Shown piece by piece: positions 43,338 through 50,896 of a DNA stretch of 59,347 nucleotides; the stretch's first letter is position 1, and each line of letters starts with the position of its first letter. The DNA comes from Candidatus Woesearchaeota archaeon (GTDB taxonomy: Archaea; Nanobdellota; Nanobdellia; Woesearchaeales; GW2011-AR4), in NCBI GenBank assembly GCA_018303655.1, contig JAGVXT010000028.1, positions 1 to 59,347 on the forward strand, in the 5' to 3' direction. The translations under genes and the position numbers were made by a program. Below the pieces are notes generated by a model. That model was not told the origin of the DNA. It made no database searches and saw only the letters and a program-made list of their open reading frames with translations.

Positions 43338-44612
43338 CTAGGCCAGTCCCAGACTCTTCATTACAACTTCAGAATTAAAAACCTGCAAATCACCGTATTT
43401 CTGCCCTGTGCCTAAAAATAAAATCGGCTTTTTTGTAACATAAGAAACAGAGACAGCAGCTCCACCTTTTTCATCAATATCTGCCTTTGCCAGAATAATA
43501 CCGTCAATTCCTACTGCTTCATTAAAGGTTTTTGCCTGCTCAACGCAGTCATTTCCAGTTATGCTTTCTCCAACAAATATTTTCAGGTCAGGCTTTGCAA
43601 CCCTTATTATTTTTTTCATTTCGTCGATAAGATTAGTATTTGAGTGCATCCTGCCTGCAGTGTCTATAAGCACAACATCAATGCTTTTTGCCTTTGCGTG
43701 CTTTATGGCGTCAAATGCGACTGCAGCCGGGTCAGAGCCGTAATCATGCTTTATCATTTTTATCCCCAGTTTGTCAGCATGCTGCTGCAATTGCTCTATA
43801 GAAGCTGCGCGAAACGTGTCGGAAGCAGCCAAAACGCATGAGATTTTTTCCTCCTTGAGCATGTTCGCAAGCTTTGCAATGCTTGTTGTCTTGCCGCTTC
43901 CATTAATCCCAAAGAAAGCTATAATGTATGGCTTTTCTTTTTTATTCTTTATTTCTTCAATCAAGTCTATAGTGCTTGTTTCAAACAATTTTTCTACAGA
44001 ATTTTTTAATGTCTCCTGGATGGTTTCCTCGACTTTTGTCCTTTTTATTGGCTTTTCAACAAGCTGCTCTTTAAGGTCATTTTTTATCTTTTCGATGACT
44101 TCAACAGAGACGTTGTTTTCCATCAGCGCCATTTCCAGCTCCCAGAACAGCTTTTCAAACTGCGCATTGTCAATTTTGGTTGTTGTTATTTTTTCTGTTA
44201 TAGTTGCGAAGAAGCCTTTTTTTTCCGACTCTTTGTAAGCTATTGTTAGCTCTTCTTTTGCTTCAGTTTTTTCCTGAATTTCTTCTTCGGATCCTGTTAT
44301 TTTCGGCTTTTCGTATTTTTTTTCTGTTTTTATTGGATGAACATGTTCCTCTTCTTTTTTTTCTTCCTCTTTGCCTGTAAACTTTTCCTTTAATTTTGCA
44401 AAAAATCCCGTGACTTGTGAGCGAGTTTCACTTCGACTTGTTTGCGAGCCTGCTCGCAAACTCGCAGGCAACTCACTCGCATTTGACTCCTCTTTTGGAG
44501 GTTCTTCAGCAGGCTTTTCGACTATTTTTTCCTCTACCTTGCCCTCTTTCTCAACGCCTTCAGAAATCTTCGAGATTGCGCTTTTCAGCTTTTCCTTTAA
44601 AAATTTGAACAT
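43338..44612 (-). CDS. ftsY: SRP receptor GTPase FtsY, with a repeat-derived insertion
   Basis: 424 residues. Acidic, Lys/Glu-rich N-terminal A region (1-130), then NG domain: N helices (FEKLFWELEMALMENNVSVE), P-loop FGINGSGKTTSIAKLANML, DTAGRM, and GIILAKADIDEKGGAAVS. Docks ribosome-SRP54 complexes at the membrane. Residues about 44-68 (ASELPASLRAGSQTSRSETR and neighbours) are Ser/Arg-rich, unlike the Lys/Glu surroundings, and are coded by a copy of the palindromic element (44409-44483), in frame. Third gene of a prs-pfdA-ftsY transcript. Confidence 0.95.
   Translation of the reverse strand: MFKFLKEKLKSAISKISEGVEKEGKVEEKIVEKPAEEPPKEESNASELPASLRAGSQTSRSETRSQVTGFFAKLKEKFTGKEEEKKEEEHVHPIKTEKKYEKPKITGSEEEIQEKTEAKEELTIAYKESEKKGFFATITEKITTTKIDNAQFEKLFWELEMALMENNVSVEVIEKIKNDLKEQLVEKPIKRTKVEETIQETLKNSVEKLFETSTIDLIEEIKNKKEKPYIIAFFGINGSGKTTSIAKLANMLKEEKISCVLAASDTFRAASIEQLQQHADKLGIKMIKHDYGSDPAAVAFDAIKHAKAKSIDVVLIDTAGRMHSNTNLIDEMKKIIRVAKPDLKIFVGESITGNDCVEQAKTFNEAVGIDGIILAKADIDEKGGAAVSVSYVTKKPILFLGTGQKYGDLQVFNSEVVMKSLGLA
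44409..44483 (-). repeat. palindromic element, copy E, inserted in ftsY
   Basis: On the coding strand it reads ATGCGAGTGAGTTG (as in copy C, ATGCGAGTGAG), a perfect hairpin TTTGCGAGC-AG-GCTCGCAAA, and CTCGCTCAC near the end, pairing with the opening GTGAG. About 75 nt, a multiple of three, without stop codons in the ftsY frame. Confidence 0.7.
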
Positions 44613-44637
44613 TTTAAAAATAACAAAATAAGAACAT

Positions 44638-45054
44638 TTATTCCTCTGAAGCCATTCCTTGCAGCTTCATTTCAAGCTGGGCAGCGTGATGGGTCATCTT
44701 TTCAAGGTCATTTACCATCTGCTTCTGGATTTTTTTTATTTCTTCCATCTGCCTTTCAATAAGCTTTTTTGTGGATTCAATGTCTTTTCCAACAGCGACA
44801 TTTGCGCCTACATTCACAAGCAGCTTTGAGGTGTCCTTGATGCTGGCTTTGGCAAAAATTCCGGAGCTTAGCGGCACAAATATCTCTTTTCCGGCATCAA
44901 GCTTTGCAAATTCATTTAAGCTGCTGTTGGTTGCATTCAACTCTATCAGCTGATGTGTTATCATTTCAAGCTGGCTCTGCAGCTGCTTGATGTAGTTGTC
45001 AAGCATCTTGAACTCCATGTACATTTCCTGCACTTTTTTTTCTTTTTGTTCCAT
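44638..45054 (-). CDS. pfdA: prefoldin subunit alpha
   Basis: 138 residues: N-terminal coiled-coil helix (VQEMYMEFKMLDNYIKQLQS), central beta hairpins with EIFVPLSSGIFAKASIKD and KLLVNVGANVAVGKDIEST, and a C-terminal coiled-coil helix. Forms the jellyfish-shaped chaperone with prefoldin beta that hands unfolded proteins to the thermosome. Starts one base after the prs stop and is followed by ftsY. Confidence 0.94.
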   Translation of the reverse strand: MEQKEKKVQEMYMEFKMLDNYIKQLQSQLEMITHQLIELNATNSSLNEFAKLDAGKEIFVPLSSGIFAKASIKDTSKLLVNVGANVAVGKDIESTKKLIERQMEEIKKIQKQMVNDLEKMTHHAAQLEMKLQGMASEE

Positions 45055-45055
45055 A

Positions 45056-46030
45056 TTACTTTAGCTTCTTTTCAAGCTTTTTATACATTTCCTCATAAAC
45101 AACGCCCATTGGCAGCCCTTCGTGTGTTCTTTTGATAGTTTCAGCAAGCAAAGGCGCTATTGATATTATTTTCAGCTTGCTGGTCATTTTATCTTTTGGA
45201 ATATTTATTGTATTTGTTACAATCGCTTCTTTTATGCTGGACTTGCTTATCTTTTCAATTGCTGAATCTGACAAAACTCCATGTGTGGCAAGCGCGTAAA
45301 CCTCTTTGGCTCCGAATTTTACCAGTATATTTGCTGCCTCTGCTATCGAGCCCGCTGTGTCTATTATGTCATCAACAAGAAAGGCAGTTTTGCCCTTGAC
45401 ATCGCCTATGACATTTTCAACTTGGGCAACATTCTGCTCAGGCCTTCTCTTGTCTATGATTGCAATTGGCGCATTCAATAATTTTCCAAATGACCTTGCC
45501 CTTGCCGCGCCTCCTGCATCAGGGCTTACAATAACAATGTCTTTTAGTTTCTTGCCTGCTATGTAATCTGCAAAAATGGGAATAACATCAAGGTTGTCGC
45601 TTGGGATGTCAAAAAAGCCCTGTACCTGTGCAACGTGCAAATCAAACATTATAACCCTGTCAACTCCGGCTGTTTCAATCATATTTGCAACAAGCTTTGC
45701 TGTAATTGGCTCGCGAGGCTTTGTTTTTTTGTCCTGCCTGCAGTAGCCATAGTATGGAATGACTGCTGTTATCTTGTCAGGAGATGATCTCTTAAGTGCG
45801 TCAACCATTATCAACAGTTCCATTAGGTTATGGCTTGCATCAGATGATGTAGGCTGGATTACATAAACATCACATCCCCTTACGCTTTCAAGAATCCTGC
45901 AGTATATCTCGCCGTCATTGAATTTCCTTACGTCAACAGGCGTCAAAGGAATTTTTAGTATTTTAGCTACTTCTTCAGCCAGCTTCTTGTTTGCGGTTCC
46001 TGAGATTAGCTTGAAATGTTCCTTGAGCAA
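45056..46030 (-). CDS. prs: ribose-phosphate pyrophosphokinase
   Basis: Makes PRPP, the substrate of PurF and other nucleotide enzymes in this window. 324 residues. FNDGEIYCRI, VYVIQPTSSDASHNLMELLI, the Mg/PRPP site DKRRPEQNV, and the PRPP loop VDDIIDTAGSIAEAA. Closest in pattern to class I bacterial/eukaryotic enzymes (long C-terminal part after the loop). First gene of prs-pfdA-ftsY. Confidence 0.95.
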   Translation of the reverse strand: MLKEHFKLISGTANKKLAEEVAKILKIPLTPVDVRKFNDGEIYCRILESVRGCDVYVIQPTSSDASHNLMELLIMVDALKRSSPDKITAVIPYYGYCRQDKKTKPREPITAKLVANMIETAGVDRVIMFDLHVAQVQGFFDIPSDNLDVIPIFADYIAGKKLKDIVIVSPDAGGAARARSFGKLLNAPIAIIDKRRPEQNVAQVENVIGDVKGKTAFLVDDIIDTAGSIAEAANILVKFGAKEVYALATHGVLSDSAIEKISKSSIKEAIVTNTINIPKDKMTSKLKIISIAPLLAETIKRTHEGLPMGVVYEEMYKKLEKKLK

Positions 46031-46106
46031 AAAACCACCCTGTTTATAGCCTTTTAGAATAAATGGGTGTTTAAAAAGATTTCGGGGGTTGCATAGGTAG
46101 AATAAC

Positions 46107-46595
46107 TTACTGCACTTTCCGAATGTACTGAAGCCTTGGTCCCCACCCCGAACCTAGCTGAGCATAAAAGCCAACATCATAAGAATTACCATCTACACTT
46201 AATCTCCCTACCAAATTTCCAGTAAATACATTTCCGGGTGGTAATACGAACCAGTCCGTATTTACAATTAATCTTCCATTAAATTGTGCTTTTTTACCTT
46301 GTTTTAACATTTCATAAGTTTCCCTTACCAAATGCGAATCCAATCTAAGTCCTAATGGTGAATATAACTTCGAATATTCAGAAATACTATCTGCAAAAAC
46401 TCCTGTTGGTTGAAGTTCTAACATTAAATGGAGTCCTGACGATAAACGACCACCAAGGGTTGATTGCCAATAATTATTTACGGAAGCATCTAACTGCATT
46501 ATATTTCTTTGATGGAATGGATCATATTCCCTTATTCTTTCTATCAAGGTAGGTGGAGAAGTTTGCGGACATATGCTTGTTGCTGTATCAACCAC
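46107..46595 (-). CDS. unknown protein, 162 residues
   Basis: Not recognised. No signal peptide or membrane helix. A helical N-terminus (LIERIREYDPFHQRNIMQLD) and a beta-rich Gly/Asn-rich C-terminal half (GRLIVNTDWFVLPPGNVFTG) that could be a small beta-barrel domain. Stands between scpA and prs on their strand, with its own AT-rich upstream region. Confidence 0.6.
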   Translation of the reverse strand: MVDTATSICPQTSPPTLIERIREYDPFHQRNIMQLDASVNNYWQSTLGGRLSSGLHLMLELQPTGVFADSISEYSKLYSPLGLRLDSHLVRETYEMLKQGKKAQFNGRLIVNTDWFVLPPGNVFTGNLVGRLSVDGNSYDVGFYAQLGSGWGPRLQYIRKVQ

Positions 46596-46653
46596 TTTTA
46601 GAATTTATTTTTTAAACTTTATATTACTTTTGGTTTTAAAAAGATTTGGATTT

Positions 46654-47439
46654 TTAAGAAGTTGTAGTTTCAGTAGGAGTCTCTGTTTTTTCTTCCACCT
46701 TCTGCTCCTCTTCCTTTCTTTTCAGCAAAATCTTTATTTCCCCAAAAGGAATGTCCTGCACAAGCTCTATCTTATTTTGCTGGGACAAATGCAATAGAGG
46801 AATGAAAGTGTGGACTTTGTCCTCTTTTGATTCAGAAGGCAATAATTTTGAGAATGTCAGCGTTTCTTTCAATGCGCTTATAAAAAAAGACTTAATCCTG
46901 CCATAGACTTCTCTTATTATTTCTGTAACATCTTTTTTCTTTTTTGGGGCTTCAAGATTGAGGGGGGGGATTGAATTAAGCAGCCTTCTTTTCTTGACTT
47001 CAAGAGCCCTTTCCAATGCTTCAACAAGGTCAAATATTGACACTTTTCTTTTTCTTGGCTGGGGAGTTCTTGGGATTAATTGCGCTATTTCATCCATTTT
47101 AGGAATTTCATTTGTTTCTTCAAAGCCAAGCTCCTCCATCTCTTCCTCAACGCCAATAAGCAGCTTGTCAAGCTCGCTTAAGTCCTCTCCGACAAGCTTG
47201 TTGGACTTTATCTTGAGCAGGATGGCTGCTGCCAGCAAAACCTTGCCGGAAATCCTGAAATCGTGCCCTTTTAAGCCTCTGAGCATGTCAATGTACTTTT
47301 GGGCCAGAATGCTGACATCTATGTCCCATGGGTCCATCTGCTCGCTTTTGACAAGCTCGTAGATTATGGTTTGCCAGGTGATTTCATCAGCCTTTGAGAA
47401 GATTATGTTGAAAATCCTTTCGTGCGGGTCCATGGGCAT
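46654..47439 (-). CDS. scpA: segregation and condensation protein ScpA
   Basis: Kleisin that closes the SMC ring. 261 residues. N-terminal helical part MDPWDIDVSILAQKYIDMLR and FRISGKVLLAAAILLKIKSN are ScpA hallmarks; the C-terminal winged helix is VHTFIPLLHLSQQNKIELVQ. The tail is Lys/Glu/Thr-rich. smc and scpB are not in the window. Met3 (MDPHERI) is an alternative start. Confidence 0.92.
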   Translation of the reverse strand: MPMDPHERIFNIIFSKADEITWQTIIYELVKSEQMDPWDIDVSILAQKYIDMLRGLKGHDFRISGKVLLAAAILLKIKSNKLVGEDLSELDKLLIGVEEEMEELGFEETNEIPKMDEIAQLIPRTPQPRKRKVSIFDLVEALERALEVKKRRLLNSIPPLNLEAPKKKKDVTEIIREVYGRIKSFFISALKETLTFSKLLPSESKEDKVHTFIPLLHLSQQNKIELVQDIPFGEIKILLKRKEEEQKVEEKTETPTETTTS

Positions 47440-47512
47440 TTTTCAGGGCTTATAATATATAAATTTATTCATTGCAGAGAGGTAACCGAAAATTATATAA
47501 ACCAGCTGCCCA

Positions 47513-47824
47513 ATGGATTGCTTATTGGTGGAACCCATCAAGCTGTCTAAACACGATAGGTATGTTTTAGAGTTAAGCAACAAGATTAAGGACAAGTATG
47601 ATTCTATATCTGTGAATGTGCCCATAAAGTTGTCCAAGCGCTCTTTTGGCGAGATTGACATAATCGCAAAAAAAGGCAGCAGGCTTGACTTGTACGAGGT
47701 TAAATGCTCCTACAGGATTTTAAAGGCAAAAAAGCAGCTGAGCAGGCTGAAAAGATACCTTAAACTGGAGAATTCAAGAAGCTATTTCTACTGCGGAAGC
47801 TCTAATGTCCTGGTGACTGTGTAG
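47513..47824 (+). CDS. PD-(D/E)XK nuclease-like protein
   Basis: 103 residues. RSFGEIDIIAKKGSRLDLYE followed by VKCS gives the E...D-x(12-14)-E-V-K pattern of restriction-endonuclease-fold nucleases (as in UPF0102 or Hjc-type proteins), then a basic helix (RILKAKKQLSRLKRYLKLE). A TATA box AATTATATAAAC (about 47488-47499) predicts a leaderless start at or near ATG 47513. Possible role in repair or recombination; substrate unknown. Confidence 0.78.
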   Translation: MDCLLVEPIKLSKHDRYVLELSNKIKDKYDSISVNVPIKLSKRSFGEIDIIAKKGSRLDLYEVKCSYRILKAKKQLSRLKRYLKLENSRSYFYCGSSNVLVTV

Positions 47825-47831
47825 ATATAAA

Positions 47832-47914
47832 TGCGCGAGCCGAGATTCGAACTCGGGTGAGAGCCTTTCTGCTTTAATGGCAAGGCCCTATCATAGCCAC
47901 TAGATCACTCGCGC
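47832..47914 (-). tRNA. tRNA-Gly(GCC) with an 11-nt intron
   Basis: Acceptor GCGCGAG/CTCGCGC, T arm CCGAG-TTCGAAT-CTCGG, anticodon stem GGGCC/GGCTC, discriminator A, no CCA. The anticodon loop reads TTGCCA, then 11 extra bases, then A. Exon TTGC pairs with intron GCAG (one G-U), with 3-nt bulges CAT and AAA, a canonical BHB. The intron is 47867-47877 on this strand, between positions 37 and 38. Eleven nt is near the smallest size known for archaeal tRNA introns. Only 9 bp downstream of tRNA-Val, so one transcript. Confidence 0.93.
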
Positions 47915-47923
47915 ATAAGCAAA

Positions 47924-48010
47924 TGGGCCCGACCAGATTCGAACTGGTGACCTACACCGCTCTTAGTAATACATGTAAGGGTGTTGTCATAACCGCTAGA
48001 CCACAGGCCC
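47924..48010 (-). tRNA. tRNA-Val(TAC) with a 14-nt intron
   Basis: Acceptor GGGCCTG/CGGGCCC, T arm ACCAG-TTCGAAT-CTGGT, anticodon stem ACACC/GGTGT, discriminator A, no CCA. The loop is CTTACA, 14 extra bases, then C. Exon CTTA pairs perfectly with intron TAAG; 3-nt bulges CAT and AGC complete a canonical BHB. The intron is 47960-47973, between positions 37 and 38. Transcribed with tRNA-Gly. Confidence 0.93.
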
Positions 48011-48029
48011 AAAATAGCGATTTGTAGTA

Positions 48030-48048
48030 GTATAATATATAAAAAGGT
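48030..48048 (-). promoter_or_regulatory. tRNA-Val/tRNA-Gly promoter
   Basis: On the minus strand CCTTTTTATATATTATAC is a TATA region about 25 nt before the tRNA-Val 5' end. Confidence 0.55.
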
Positions 48049-48063
48049 TTTGAAAAGAAAGAA

Positions 48064-48621
48064 TTAATTTCTACTGCACTCCACAACCCTTTTCTCAGTT
48101 ACAATCATGTCAACAGGCACGTCATGCGTTTCTTTCGGTATTTTATCAACAACCTGAAAATCAAAAGCTAACCCAATTTTGATTGATTTTGGCACTTTTC
48201 CCAGAAATTTGTCATAGTAGCCAAGCCCGTATCCAATCCTGTGGCCTTCCCTGTCAAAAACAATTCCAGGCACCAAGACTAAATCAATGTTTTTATGGGC
48301 AATTTTCATTGTTTCAATCGGCTCAGAAATTCCGAATTTTCCCGGAATTAAATTGTCAAAATCAATGATAACAGATGCTTCAATTTCATGCTGCGCAACT
48401 TTCGGCAGAACAACAGTTTTATTTTTTAAGGACTCTTCTATCATTTCATGCGTATGGACTTCGCTGTTAAAAGAAACGAAGAACATCACTGTTTTTGAGC
48501 TTTTATAAGGTTTAAGATTAAAAAGATTGTTTCTTATCTTCTCGCTTTTCTCCAGAATTTCCTCTTTTGACAATGAATTGCGCTTTTGAAGGATTGATTC
48601 CTTTAGCTGATTTTTCATCAA
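48064..48621 (-). CDS. 5-formyltetrahydrofolate cyclo-ligase family protein
   Basis: 185 residues. N-terminal KESILQKRNSLSKEEILEKS, ATP-site region VMFFVSFNSEVHTHEMIEES, and the family signature RIGYGLGYYDKFL, then LAFDFQVVDKIPKETHDVPV. Converts 5-formyl-THF to methenyl-THF with ATP. It may serve the folate-independent or folate-dependent one-carbon needs of this cell; archaeal members are not always tested. Met1 or Met2 is the start. Confidence 0.88.
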   Translation of the reverse strand: MMKNQLKESILQKRNSLSKEEILEKSEKIRNNLFNLKPYKSSKTVMFFVSFNSEVHTHEMIEESLKNKTVVLPKVAQHEIEASVIIDFDNLIPGKFGISEPIETMKIAHKNIDLVLVPGIVFDREGHRIGYGLGYYDKFLGKVPKSIKIGLAFDFQVVDKIPKETHDVPVDMIVTEKRVVECSRN

Positions 48622-48654
48622 GAATCAAGTTTCAGGCAACTAATAAAAACCTTT

Positions 48655-49389
48655 CTAATCCCTTCCAATGAGGTCTGCTGTGCCTGCGCCTACAGATGAA
48701 AGCACCGATGTTACCGCTATCTGCTTGTACAATTCTGCCATGTTTGAAATGTCCAGCTGGTTAAACAAAAAGAATATAATTGGAATCATCACTAAGGAAG
48801 TTATATATATAGCCGTTGCCCTTTTTGGCAGTATGCCAAGCAATCTTTTTTCCCTGATTTCCCGGTAACCGGTTTCGTACATTAATATTATTATCAAAAT
48901 ATATGAGAATACAAGGAGAATGGTTGCCCTCACTATTGTTATATCACTTGCAATCTGCTTTCCATAGATAAATGCAAAATGCGCAACTACGCCGATAAAA
49001 GCGCCTATTATGCCTTTGTTTAAGTCTTTTATAGTAAATTTTCTCAATGGCCTTGCTGCAACTTCTTTTTTGATGTCCTTTTCCAGCTTTTCTACTTTCT
49101 CTGTTTCTTTTTCAATCTTTTTTTCTTGGGTGATGATGGCGGTTTCCTTTTGCTCTATTGCCTCTTCCTTTTTGCCAATGTCATCAACTTTCTGCTCAAC
49201 TTTCTTTTCTTCTGCAAGAATTTCAAGCTCACGCAGGGTTTCCTTCATAGGCTTTGGCTTTTCAGCAATTATGGATATAGGTTTTTGCGATGTTTTTTGC
49301 AATGTTATTCTTGGAAGTTTGGCTTTTTTAGGCGATTTTCTGGAAACAGCTTTAGATTTAGCTTTAGGTTTGCCTCTTTTTTTAGCCAT
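48655..49389 (-). CDS. DUF2391-like membrane protein with coiled-coil N-terminus
   Basis: 244 residues. Highly basic start (AKKRGKPKAKSKAVSRKSPK), a charged coiled coil (about 50-110), then four hydrophobic helices (about 125-145, 150-170, 190-212, 222-240) with the segment RATILLVFSYILIIILMYET. The membrane part recalls DUF2391 proteins; I am only moderately sure. Function unknown. Confidence 0.7.
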   Translation of the reverse strand: MAKKRGKPKAKSKAVSRKSPKKAKLPRITLQKTSQKPISIIAEKPKPMKETLRELEILAEEKKVEQKVDDIGKKEEAIEQKETAIITQEKKIEKETEKVEKLEKDIKKEVAARPLRKFTIKDLNKGIIGAFIGVVAHFAFIYGKQIASDITIVRATILLVFSYILIIILMYETGYREIREKRLLGILPKRATAIYITSLVMIPIIFFLFNQLDISNMAELYKQIAVTSVLSSVGAGTADLIGRD

Positions 49390-49428
49390 GGTATACTAAC
49401 TTTTATTTAATATATTTAAAGTTTGCGA

Positions 49429-50742
49429 TTATTCAGACAAAACTATTTTCATATGCCTAATCCTTTTCCCAATCAGTTTCTTTGTGCCAATATCTTTCCT
49501 GTGAAATAATTTTCCCTTGATTGATTTCGTTGCTTCTTCCGCTATTTTCTCTGCTTTTTCCAGAGTATCGGCTATTCCAAGGCACGCAACAGCCCGCGAG
49601 CCTGTCGTGTAAAGCCCATTTTCCTTCTGCTCAACAGAAGCATAATATAATTTTGCATTTTGAGGAACTTTGCCAACATTCATTTTTTCATTTTTTAGAG
49701 ATTTTTCAGGGTAGCCTTTAGGCACAAGGTACTTGCACACAGTTGCCTTGTTTTTAAATTTTATTTTTATTTTATGCAACTGCTGATTTATTATGGTGTT
49801 GCATATATCAACAAAATCTGTTTCCATCAATGGGAGCACATTCATTGCCTCTGGGTCGCCAAGCCTTGCATTGTACTCAAGCAGTTTAATACCATTCTTT
49901 GTTTTTATTAATCCTGCGTACATAATTCCCCTGTAGAACTCTCCTGTTTCCTTATAGACGGCGTTGGCAACTTTTTGAGTTATTTTCAATCCTTCTTCAA
50001 CATCTTTTTTCTCTAAGAATGGAAGCAGATGGTTTTCGCATGAATAAGAGCCCATGCCACCGGTATTGCTTCCTTTGTCGCCAACAAAAGCTCTTTTGTG
50101 GTCCTGCACAGGGGGCATTGCAGCAACTGTTTTTCCATCCGTCAAGCATTGCAAAGAAAATTCTTCCCCTTCCAGTTTTTCTTCAATAACAACAGCAGGA
50201 TGGGACTGCAAAACCTCGTTGCAATAGTCAAATGCCTCTTTTTTTGTCCTGAAATGGTCTCCCTGCACTTTAACTCCCTTGCCTCCTGTCAGCCCATCCG
50301 GCTTGATAACGCACTGGCTTAATCCCTCAATGAATTTTTTGGCTTCGCTTATGTTTTTTTTATTAAAAATCCCGAATTCTGGATTTCCATTTATTTTATA
50401 TTTTCTCAATAAGTTTCTTGTGAATGATTTGCTTGTTTCCAGTTTTGCAAGGCTCTTGGTTGGGCCAATTGCATCAATTTTCATTTCCTTTAATAAATCA
50501 ACAACTCCATTGCTTAAGGGCTCTTCAGGACCTATAAAAGCAAAATCAGGCTTTATTTTTTGGGCGTATGATTTTATTTTATTTAAATCACTGTAATCGC
50601 CAATTTCAAAATCTTTTGACAAAGAAATGATGCCTGGATTTTTTGACTTTAGGTAGGAATAAAGCATTGATTGCTTATTTTTCTTCAGAGTTTCTGCTAT
50701 GCAATGCTCTCTTGCGCCATTGCCGATTAGAAGTATTTTCAT
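49429..50742 (-). CDS. purD: phosphoribosylamine-glycine ligase
   Basis: Second purine step: joins glycine to phosphoribosylamine. 437 residues from ATG 50742: KILLIGNGAREHCIAETL, FIGPEEPLSNGVVDLLK, ATP-grasp VIKPDGLTGGKGVKVQG, NTGGMGSYSCENHLLPF and EYNARLGDPEAMNVLPLM. The start is set by a TATA box on this strand (AACTATATAAACC, about 50771-50783), which leaves no room for the 23-residue upstream extension. Divergent from purF, whose product is its substrate. Confidence 0.95.
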   Translation of the reverse strand: MKILLIGNGAREHCIAETLKKNKQSMLYSYLKSKNPGIISLSKDFEIGDYSDLNKIKSYAQKIKPDFAFIGPEEPLSNGVVDLLKEMKIDAIGPTKSLAKLETSKSFTRNLLRKYKINGNPEFGIFNKKNISEAKKFIEGLSQCVIKPDGLTGGKGVKVQGDHFRTKKEAFDYCNEVLQSHPAVVIEEKLEGEEFSLQCLTDGKTVAAMPPVQDHKRAFVGDKGSNTGGMGSYSCENHLLPFLEKKDVEEGLKITQKVANAVYKETGEFYRGIMYAGLIKTKNGIKLLEYNARLGDPEAMNVLPLMETDFVDICNTIINQQLHKIKIKFKNKATVCKYLVPKGYPEKSLKNEKMNVGKVPQNAKLYYASVEQKENGLYTTGSRAVACLGIADTLEKAEKIAEEATKSIKGKLFHRKDIGTKKLIGKRIRHMKIVLSE

Positions 50743-50845
50743 GAAACCACAATAATAAGTTAAGATTATTGGTTTATATAGTTTGTTGTTGATTTTTAAA
50801 TTGTTTGCCATATTGAAAATTATCCAAAAATCCTAAGCTAAAAAT

Positions 50846-50865
50846 ACAAAACATTTATATAAAAC
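50846..50865 (+). promoter_or_regulatory. purF promoter
   Basis: ACAAAACATTTATATAAAAC, BRE/TATA. It shares a 154-bp divergent region with the purD promoter, so the two genes may be co-regulated. GGGGG lies 4 nt before the purF ATG. Confidence 0.6.
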
Positions 50866-50896
50866 TTATACCTACAAACAGGCATAAGGGGGCAAC

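Noticed and set aside
46045-46653. TTTTAGAAT...TTAAAAAGATTT strings on both sides of the 46107 gene as possible insertion repeats
   Set aside because: Short, A/T-only matches with different spacing; both flanks are ordinary AT-rich promoter or terminator sequence.
47443-47661. 72-residue frame on the minus strand
   Set aside because: Lies across the start of the nuclease-like gene at 47513, which has conserved motifs and a TATA box; the antisense frame has none.
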